DNA from: Kazachstania africana CBS 2517
Taxonomy: Eukaryota > Ascomycota > Saccharomycetes > Saccharomycetales > Saccharomycetaceae
Reading direction: 5' to 3'
NCBI RefSeq assembly: GCF_000304475.1
Contig: NC_018946.1
Span: 248,001-312,000 of the forward strand
DNA length: 64,000 nucleotides
Below, one piece after another: positions 57,621 to 64,000 of this stretch (its first letter is position 1; the number at the start of each line of letters is the position of its first letter). A program made the position numbers and the translations under genes. The notes beneath the pieces are model-generated. The model saw only the letters and a list, made by a program, of their open reading frames with translations, was not told the origin of the DNA and ran no database searches.

Positions 57621-60121
57621 CAATTTCTATTTTCAAGTACAGGTAGGATTGAACAAGCAGCTTGGTCTGTCTTCAACAATCTTAAGAATGGCTTTGAAAT
57701 ATCATCATAGATATCCATCGTCTCGTTTTTTAGACTTGAAACGATTTCATTTTCATTCAAACTTGAAATGAAAATATCAACAGTTTCTTGTTTAATTTCA
57801 AAACACTTTTTTAATAATGTTGAAATCATTTGGTCGTATACACTGGGATCAAAATTGTATATCTTTGCAAATGAATTCCTTTCATTGAAGTATTGAATAA
57901 TTTTTTTCAATAAAAATGTGAAAATAAACATATCGACATTCCATTTCATATTATTGCCAAAGAAATTTTCTTGGTTTTCACCCGCTATATGAGTATGAGT
58001 AGTTACCAGCATTTCAATAAAATAGGCGTTTTCTAAATTATTTTCCATATCATCGATTTGATTGAATAAGTAAAAGGTTAATGAATAAACGCCAGTATTG
58101 AAAAAATACATTAATTCGTTGTAAAGGAAAGGTTGGTACTTTAACGAATTAAAGATTTTAATCATTTTAATGGAATAATCCTTATACTGTTTAACAAACT
58201 TTTGACTCAATCCAACTAAATCCTTCCTTGTCACTGTTCCTGCTTTTCGATTATCATTGACAAATGCAACAATGAAGTGACTTAGCATGATAACTGAATA
58301 GAAAAATCGGAAATGAATCTTCAAGATCCTTGAACATACAATTTCAAATTGTAATTCTGGAGTTTCAGTATTGAAGGTTTTAAATGACAATAATTTATAA
58401 TACTCTTTGAAACTTTCCAACTTCATGCAGGGATTTAATGAACCCTGCCAATTCATCAAATCTTCGTTAAGTTTCAATGCCGTATCGAGTAATTCATCAA
58501 AAGCAATACTTTGCGTACTTTTCAATTGATAACACACTGTAAGTATTTGGTCTTCAATATTGATCAGTTTACTGTTATAATATGCTGTGAAAACAGGCAT
58601 GAACCTGGTATTGTGAACAATGTAGGCAAAAGCTTCTTTCATGGTGTTGATTCCACTGATTTTATTATGCGGTATTGGGTTTGAATTGTCTAATTGTTTA
58701 ATTATGGCGATGTAATTTTCATCATCGAGGATATTGGTATCGGTTCCATTAATTAGTGGGGCATTACAAAGAATCGAAGCGAATAATTTGTCTGAACTTA
58801 GACAATGGATCCATAGATTCCTCCTTTTCAAGGATCTTTCCGGTGTTAGATGAGCATATGACGATATTTTGTTGAGGCCTAGATCAATTGCTACTGACAC
58901 TGCTCTTCGAAGAACTGGGTAAGCTAATTCGTAACTCACATTTAATGTCAGATATTTAGTGAAAATGAGAAGAGCTTTCAAAATTTTTAGATTGGAGGCA
59001 TTTGTTGTCAATAATCTATTATAATAAACATGGACGTTAATTGAAAGATTGTTCTCAATGGTTTTCAAATCGTCAGAATTGGGTAAAAATTTATCTTTTC
59101 TTAAGTAGTAAGTATCTTTTGTATTTATAATCAGTGATGAAGAGGCACCCTTCATTAGACATACGTTCAATAAAAAAAGATCAGAGAATGATAAGCGTTC
59201 ATTACTATGATATTTTTCGGAGATATTAAGAATTTCATCTAACGACACCAAAGAAGGTATAGCATATAAAACTGATGTATGAAAATTTTCTAGAAGACGC
59301 TTACATTGTTGCCTCGATGGTAAGTCATATAAGGCATTGAAATTCCGGTTATCACTACGGAGAAGAGCACTTAAATTGATTGATTTCTTGAGTTGGACAA
59401 GATACCAATTGAAAGTTGTATTGAACATTAATTGAATAGGGTTCATGAATTCCTCTAATGGTAAATTACTTGAAATCTTTTTATGGATCCATCTGATCTT
59501 TGGAATTGAAAATAAATTTGTTTGATAATGTTTCTGAGCGGCAAGTGGTAAGAATTCGTAATCGAAATGTTGTAAATCATTATGTTCTTTGATATCTTCT
59601 ATAAAATAGTCCAGATTTTTACAAATTTCGTCGATCACAATGAGTTTCCTACCAACCTTTTCAAATTCAGTATCAAGAAGTTTGGGAAATGCCGCTGTAA
59701 GTGCTTCATCATCGGTAACAGTATTTGTGTTATTGACAGCAGTATTACTGGCAGCCTCTTCATTCATAAGATCTTTAAATTGCTCTTTTGTTTCATTCAT
59801 AAATTTCTGTCGTCTCTTCTTTTGTAAATTGATATGGAAGTAGAAAGTACAGCTCATATTAAATTTTATACAATTTGCACATTTCCCAATATTCGAATCG
59901 AAATTATCGCATCTTATTTTCCTCTTCCTGCAATAATCGCACGCTTTCCCGGTTCTCTTCTTATTTGTAGCTTTTGCAGTGTCATTTTGTTGATAGAAAG
60001 GTTCATCCTGTATGACTCCAGGTAATGATGTTTGAAAAACATCAGCAGTGTTTTTCATATTCGTATCAATGTTAAACCCGTTACCGGACAATGGCATACT
60101 AGCAAAATCATTACCAGACAT
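57620..60121 (-). CDS. TBS1: Zn2Cys6 transcription factor Tbs1
   Basis: The protein is 833 aa. The zinc cluster has cysteines C61, C64, C71, C81, C84 and C91 with the recognition stretch RKRKIRC, and a basic tail (QKKRRQK) follows. A fungal-specific regulatory domain fills about 230-780. The frame ends ENRN-stop, well short of S. cerevisiae Tbs1 (about 1090 aa as I recall), and an acidic 58-codon frame continues directly behind it in another frame (see 57444-57620). Position between ARA1 and APD1 gives YBR150C; HAL9 is the duplicate. Tbs1 is linked to thiabendazole sensitivity; its targets are poorly known. Confidence 0.85.
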   Translation of the reverse strand: MSGNDFASMPLSGNGFNIDTNMKNTADVFQTSLPGVIQDEPFYQQNDTAKATNKKRTGKACDYCRKRKIRCDNFDSNIGKCANCIKFNMSCTFYFHINLQKKRRQKFMNETKEQFKDLMNEEAASNTAVNNTNTVTDDEALTAAFPKLLDTEFEKVGRKLIVIDEICKNLDYFIEDIKEHNDLQHFDYEFLPLAAQKHYQTNLFSIPKIRWIHKKISSNLPLEEFMNPIQLMFNTTFNWYLVQLKKSINLSALLRSDNRNFNALYDLPSRQQCKRLLENFHTSVLYAIPSLVSLDEILNISEKYHSNERLSFSDLFLLNVCLMKGASSSLIINTKDTYYLRKDKFLPNSDDLKTIENNLSINVHVYYNRLLTTNASNLKILKALLIFTKYLTLNVSYELAYPVLRRAVSVAIDLGLNKISSYAHLTPERSLKRRNLWIHCLSSDKLFASILCNAPLINGTDTNILDDENYIAIIKQLDNSNPIPHNKISGINTMKEAFAYIVHNTRFMPVFTAYYNSKLINIEDQILTVCYQLKSTQSIAFDELLDTALKLNEDLMNWQGSLNPCMKLESFKEYYKLLSFKTFNTETPELQFEIVCSRILKIHFRFFYSVIMLSHFIVAFVNDNRKAGTVTRKDLVGLSQKFVKQYKDYSIKMIKIFNSLKYQPFLYNELMYFFNTGVYSLTFYLFNQIDDMENNLENAYFIEMLVTTHTHIAGENQENFFGNNMKWNVDMFIFTFLLKKIIQYFNERNSFAKIYNFDPSVYDQMISTLLKKCFEIKQETVDIFISSLNENEIVSSLKNETMDIYDDISKPFLRLLKTDQAACSILPVLENRN

Positions 60122-60373
60122 GGATTAGATGAATATAGCTTAGGATATACTTTTGATGGTTTTATAACTAATATCTAGCAACCCAGTCTATACCGCTTTA
60201 AATGTTTTCACATCTGTTCCTGAAGAACGGAATACTCGGAAGCCCGTTCCGTGCCGACAGAAAGAACATCAAAATTTGAGCAGCGCTAAACACAGAGCAT
60301 CATCAACCTTCGTACATAAAATGTAACTCACACAGTGGGAAAGAACAGCGGTAATTTGTGATGTTTGCGCACA

Positions 60374-60541
60374 ATGGCCATTTTCAGTCCTAGCATTCAG
60401 CCTAAATTACACTACTTGAAGGAAATAAGAAGGCAGGAGCGGCAATTCTTCAAGAAGAAAGAAAAAAAGGCCGGGTACAATTGCATAGGTTTAGTCGGAT
60501 CGAGTTCTTTGTTGGTGAATCGATGGCATTACTTGTTCTAA
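60374..60541 (+). CDS. Possible small ORF of 55 codons
   Basis: The frame starts MAIFSPSIQPKLHYLKEI, has a Lys-rich centre (FFKKKEKKAG) and ends SSLLVNRWHYLF. It lies between divergent promoters, and S. cerevisiae has no annotated gene here that I know of. A minus-strand frame overlaps. It is listed only because it begins with ATG and has plausible protein composition. Confidence 0.2.
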   Translation: MAIFSPSIQPKLHYLKEIRRQERQFFKKKEKKAGYNCIGLVGSSSLLVNRWHYLF

Positions 60542-60693
60542 AGCTGCTGTTACCTGCGTAGAGGATGTAGTGGAACGTAGTATGACAGAATTTTGACAGT
60601 TCCGTTATCCTCTCCATGATCCTGATGGGTGACAGGTCCAATTGTTACCATCACTGCCGCTACCAGAGAAGTCGAATTATCAAAATAGCTGGT

Positions 60694-60699
60694 CACGTG
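60694..60699. promoter_or_regulatory. Cbf1-type E-box upstream of APD1
   Basis: CACGTG within GGTCACGTG fits RTCACGTG, the Cbf1 preference, about 190 bp upstream of APD1. Cbf1 drives sulfur and some iron-sulfur genes, and Apd1 is an iron-sulfur protein. Confidence 0.4.
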
Positions 60700-60887
60700 G
60701 TTTTAAATTTACACGGAGATAAATAAGAGACAGGAGCGGATTTAGTCTGTTAAATCCGTATGGTACAATTTGAAAAAAAAAAAATCGAAGTGCCTTTCCC
60801 TGCCAAGAACTTATTTATGAGGATGGCCCATTATATTGCCAAGAAGTAAACTATAAACCAGCTCCACTCCACTCAGCTAAATTAACC

Positions 60888-61844
60888 ATGATGGGTTTCA
60901 AAGACTTACTGGGATTGAATAAGTCTAAAAAGGATTCAATTGATGCGGAGGCGTTGGATGATATCGCACACGAGATTGACGTTTGTGATATAGAGTCAAT
61001 ATGTTCGGGTGGTTCCTGTCAAAGTGATGGAGAAGAAGATGATGATATTAAGAAAGGTGAAGAAGTTTTCTCTAAATTGAAAATTGACTATAGTACACCT
61101 CTTTTTAATTCATCAAAAGTACCAAAATTACATTTCATTGTTCCAACTTCGCAAATCGATTGGGAACATGATGCATGCATGGAAAAGAAAGATTCTGTAC
61201 AATATAAAATTAACAACTGGTGTCAAGAAAATTTTGACGAGTTTAAAGACTTGAATATAGGGGATAAATTCACTTGTAGTGTAACCTCAATGCCAATTGA
61301 TATAATGGACATTGACGTAATGAGAGGACTGAAGAATAACGTATTAATCTTACCATATTTTATATGGATGAACGATTTAAAGAGTGAAAACGTTGAACAA
61401 ACTTTAAACGAACTGGTTCCTGAACTGTTGAAGCATGATCTGAATAAAGAACAATTGTTTGAAAAATTTTCGTACCTTTCTGACGCTAGGGAGAAATCTT
61501 TTGTATTTATCTGTTCTCATACAACAAGAGACAAGAGATGTGGTATTACAGCTCCATATATGAAAAGAATTTTCGATAAACTTTTGAAAGAAAATGGTTT
61601 ATATAGAGATAATTCAGATTTTAGACCAGACGGTGTAAAAGTCGAATTTATTAATCATGTGGGTGGACATAAGTTTGCAGGGAACGTACAAATCTACCTT
61701 AAGGATACTATGACCTTGGTCTGGTTAGGTCGTGTCACACCAAAAGATATACCAACTATCTTCAGCAGTTTGGTCCTACCAGAGAATCCGGCTTTACCGT
61801 TACCTGCCAAAGTAAGATGTGTGAAAAAATATCAAAAATGGTAA
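60888..61844 (+). CDS. APD1: Apd1, cytosolic thioredoxin-like [2Fe-2S] protein
   Basis: The protein is 318 aa, like S. cerevisiae Apd1. The C-terminal sucrase/ferredoxin-like domain has the unusual cluster ligands C209 and C218 (ICSHTTRDKRCG) and H257 and H261 (NHVGGHKFAGN). The N-terminal part is acidic. Apd1 holds a [2Fe-2S] cluster with two Cys and two His ligands and is needed for resistance to hydroxyurea and gallobenzophenone. The ligand set is complete, so it is probably functional. It sits divergent from TBS1 and before SPP381, the YBR151W place. Confidence 0.94.
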   Translation: MMGFKDLLGLNKSKKDSIDAEALDDIAHEIDVCDIESICSGGSCQSDGEEDDDIKKGEEVFSKLKIDYSTPLFNSSKVPKLHFIVPTSQIDWEHDACMEKKDSVQYKINNWCQENFDEFKDLNIGDKFTCSVTSMPIDIMDIDVMRGLKNNVLILPYFIWMNDLKSENVEQTLNELVPELLKHDLNKEQLFEKFSYLSDAREKSFVFICSHTTRDKRCGITAPYMKRIFDKLLKENGLYRDNSDFRPDGVKVEFINHVGGHKFAGNVQIYLKDTMTLVWLGRVTPKDIPTIFSSLVLPENPALPLPAKVRCVKKYQKW

Positions 61845-62002
61845 ATAATATCAGCTTAATAAATATATATAAATCATATTCTCCATTTCATTGTGAAATA
61901 AATCGAATAACTGCATCTTCATAAATAAGCTTGAAATTTCACGGCACTTGAAAAAAAAACGTATGTGATGCCTTGCAACTAACTTGATTAAAAGAAAGAG
62001 TA

Positions 62003-62755
62003 ATGGCGATAAGACATTTTAGAAAACATATTGATAGTCATGATAGCAATGAGGACTCTCTTGTTGAGCAGATGACCGATGATATGGTGCAGCCGGAAAC
62101 TGAAAGACCGCATGTTACGGCTACCACATCCTTGAACAAAAGAACTAACGAAGATAGCTCCAGTGAAGAAGAAGAAGAATATTCCGATTCTTCTGAAAGC
62201 AGTGACAGTGACTCTGAGATAATATTGCATAGACCTGTATTTTTGAAGAAGAAGGAAGCTTCTAGTAACGTCGTTAAGAAGCCAAAAACTACTAGTGGTG
62301 ATAAGCTTATGGAAAGAGTCGATTATGAAAATGAAGCAATCGCTAAAAAGGAACTTCTGCAATCCATGGTAGATTCTAATTACACTACCGATAAAGAGCT
62401 GCTTCGAAAAATCATGCTCTTAGATGACAGTGACTTAGTGGATCCTCAGTTAGAATCCAAATTGTGGGAATCCAGGCAGGAGGAACGCTTGAAGACTCAT
62501 AGAGAGAAACTCGTAGCAAAACAATTGGAATTGGAAGAATATGAGGCAAAAAAACTACTAAACAAGGATAAAAGCATTGATAAGAAGAGCAATGAAAATA
62601 AAGCTTTCGAACTTAAAACCAGTTCAAAACCAAAAACGGAATACCGTGACACTTCAGATAAACGATACAGGCCAGGACGTGTGAAGGACATTGAATTTAG
62701 CTCCAAAACAATAGGCAACTTGCAAAATGAAGAGAATGAATATTCAATATTTTAA
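62003..62755 (+). CDS. SPP381: U4/U6.U5 tri-snRNP splicing factor Spp381
   Basis: The protein is 250 aa, start MAIRHFRKHIDSHDSNEDS. A Ser/Glu/Asp-rich block (residues 50-75) is followed by the conserved MFAP1-like core: PVFLKKKEA (near 80), NEAIAKKELLQSMVDSNYTTDKEL, MLLDDSDLVDPQ and LWESRQEERLKTHREKL. Spp381 interacts with Prp38 in the tri-snRNP and is essential for splicing in S. cerevisiae. It is co-directional with APD1 and RIB7, as in YBR152W. Confidence 0.92.
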   Translation: MAIRHFRKHIDSHDSNEDSLVEQMTDDMVQPETERPHVTATTSLNKRTNEDSSSEEEEEYSDSSESSDSDSEIILHRPVFLKKKEASSNVVKKPKTTSGDKLMERVDYENEAIAKKELLQSMVDSNYTTDKELLRKIMLLDDSDLVDPQLESKLWESRQEERLKTHREKLVAKQLELEEYEAKKLLNKDKSIDKKSNENKAFELKTSSKPKTEYRDTSDKRYRPGRVKDIEFSSKTIGNLQNEENEYSIF

Positions 62756-62874
62756 ATATTATTATATTAATAACCTGCATATAATAAAGTTGCTTAAATA
62801 GCATTTTATTCCATCGAAAAAAAAAGTGATATTGGTGCGTTGAATAGTTGTAGCACGCAAACGGCCATTCAGCT

Positions 62875-63606
62875 ATGTCTTTGGCCGCATTGAGAGATGA
62901 TTTAGTACCATTCTTAGCACCATATCTACCAAGTAATGATGTCTCAGCCAAAGAACGACCTTTCATCACTTTAACGTATGCTCAATCATTAGATTCCAGA
63001 ATTTCGGCAGCACCAGGCGTAAGAACTGCAATATCACATTCAGAGACTAAGACAATGACACACTACCTTCGATATCATCATGACGGCATCCTTATTGGCT
63101 CAAGGACAGCTTTGGCAGATGATCCTGGTCTAAATTGCAAATTTAATGATGAATTTGAAAAATCTCCGAGACCAATCATCCTGGATTTATCACAAAAGTG
63201 GAGGTTTCAAGGCTCACAGATGTATACGTTGTATAAGCAAGGACGAGGCAAACCACCGATTGTGGTTGTTAGAGGTGCGCCCACACTCAGAGAAAATGAT
63301 GTAGATTACCTAATTTTTAGTCAAAATGAAAGATACATTGATTTTGAAATTTTATTTAGTAGATTAGAGGCTGAATTTGGTTTACATTCCGTTATGGTAG
63401 AGGGAGGGGCTTTTGTAATCAATGAATTGTTAGCAAGGGGTGATTTGGTTGATTCCCTTGTGATAACTATTGGCTCAGTTTTTTTGGGTAAAAACGGAGT
63501 CGAAGTTAGCCCAGCTAACTCGCTTGAATTGAAGGATATTGACTGGTGGAACGGTACAAGAGACGCTATAATGTGTGCAAGATTTTTAAATCCAAAGATA
63601 GTTTGA
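62875..63606 (+). CDS. RIB7: Riboflavin pathway reductase Rib7
   Basis: The protein is 243 aa, the normal size. It has the RibD C-terminal reductase fold: PFITLTYAQSLDSRIS, the SETKTMTHYLRYHHDGILIGSRTALADDPGLN segment that binds substrate and NADPH, and VMVEGGAFVINELL near residue 170. Rib7 reduces 2,5-diamino-6-ribosylamino-4(3H)-pyrimidinone 5'-phosphate in the second step of riboflavin synthesis. It lies convergent with RPB5, as YBR153W does. RIB3 in this window makes the other precursor of the pathway. Confidence 0.96.
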   Translation: MSLAALRDDLVPFLAPYLPSNDVSAKERPFITLTYAQSLDSRISAAPGVRTAISHSETKTMTHYLRYHHDGILIGSRTALADDPGLNCKFNDEFEKSPRPIILDLSQKWRFQGSQMYTLYKQGRGKPPIVVVRGAPTLRENDVDYLIFSQNERYIDFEILFSRLEAEFGLHSVMVEGGAFVINELLARGDLVDSLVITIGSVFLGKNGVEVSPANSLELKDIDWWNGTRDAIMCARFLNPKIV

Positions 63607-63688
63607 TTATTTTTCATTGGCACTGTTATCTTTATAAATTAATACATATACATTTTTTTTTTGATGATTGTTAATATGAAGTAAATAT

Positions 63689-64000
63689 CTACATACAAAT
63701 TCTGTAACTTGCATAACGCCCGGCGGTTTCACTCTTTCTAATAATTTTAACGACTTCACCTCTCTTTAAACCTAAATATAATGCAACTGGATCGACTCTT
63801 TGGATTCTTGGTAACTGTGATTCTTTTAATCTATATCTCTTTAATAATTCTTTCTTTTCTTCCAGACTCAATCTGATGTGCTTTGGCACTAGTTCATGAT
63901 GAGTGATGTTGACTACTAAGGAAGCTTCTTGGAAAGTTTCAATAGTTGCTGGAGGTATTGATGGAACTAATTTCATAGCACTTGGAGTAACATTATTTTG
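63689..64000 (-). CDS. RPB5: RNA polymerase subunit Rpb5 (ABC27), N-terminus off the right edge
   Basis: The C-terminal 103 codons are in the window and the frame runs on past 64000 ([14 protein letters not shown] is read at the edge). This is the archaeal RpoH-like assembly domain: [44 protein letters not shown] and the ending [10 protein letters not shown], almost identical across yeasts. Rpb5 is shared by RNA polymerases I, II and III and forms part of the lower jaw. About 110 N-terminal residues are missing only because of the window edge. It is convergent with RIB7, as in YBR154C. Confidence 0.97.
   Translation of the reverse strand, partial: QNNVTPSAMKLVPSIPPATIETFQEASLVVNITHHELVPKHIRLSLEEKKELLKRYRLKESQLPRIQRVDPVALYLGLKRGEVVKIIRKSETAGRYASYRICM

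Larger units (their letters stand above)
60122..60887. other. Divergent promoter region TBS1/APD1
   Basis: Contains GGTCACGTG (60691-60699), a 55-codon plus-strand frame (60374-60541) and a poly-A tract at about 60773-60784. Nothing else is recognised. Confidence 0.5.

Noticed and set aside
1..64000. CRISPR arrays, prophage or bacterial operon features
   Set aside because: The window is eukaryotic nuclear DNA; no spaced direct-repeat array was seen.

Overview
The window is nuclear DNA of a budding yeast of the family Saccharomycetaceae. It is AT-rich and intron-poor, carries 31 recognisable protein genes and one tRNA gene, and most genes have clear Saccharomyces cerevisiae orthologs. Gene order falls into blocks that match S. 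cerevisiae in order and orientation: (1) SEA4-RTG3-SFT2-ECM21-ATP1-BRN1-MRX3 (like YBL104C to YBL095W, without BNA4); (2) ELP2-PMT6 (YGR200C/YGR199W); (3) a small GPI-type cell-surface gene-AGE1-SPS1-SPS2-URC2-FPR2-EUG1-GRH1-EMI2/GLK1 (YDR524C-B to YDR516C); (4) SLD5-PAC11-RIB3-VPS60-VPS72-VPS52 (YDR489W to YDR484W); (5) YSW1-ARA1-TBS1-APD1-SPP381-RIB7-RPB5 (YBR148W to YBR154C). The loss pattern in block 3 and a EUG1-type PDI with CxxS sites point to a post-whole-genome-duplication species. I cannot name the species.

The joins between blocks are the unusual parts. Between blocks 1 and 2 lies a short GLO3-like ArfGAP gene followed by a 459-bp solo LTR with a 5-bp target duplication. Between blocks 4 and 5 lie about 7 kb that are poor in genes: a tRNA-Gln(UUG), a small LTR copy with its own target duplication nested in an older copy, broken unidentified reading frames, a beta-1,2-mannosyltransferase (BMT family, absent from S. 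cerevisiae), and a third LTR copy.

Functional themes: ER, Golgi and endosome traffic and cell surface (SFT2, GRH1, AGE1, VPS52, VPS60, ECM21, PMT6, EUG1, FPR2, BMT, GPI protein); sporulation (SPS1, SPS2, YSW1, two of them with candidate Ndt80 sites); riboflavin synthesis (RIB3, RIB7); nutrient and metabolic signalling (SEA4, RTG3, URC2, EMI2); chromatin and chromosomes (BRN1, SLD5, VPS72). Several start codons were moved to the first conserved ATG. The C-terminal acidic segment of TBS1 appears to be out of frame by one base.
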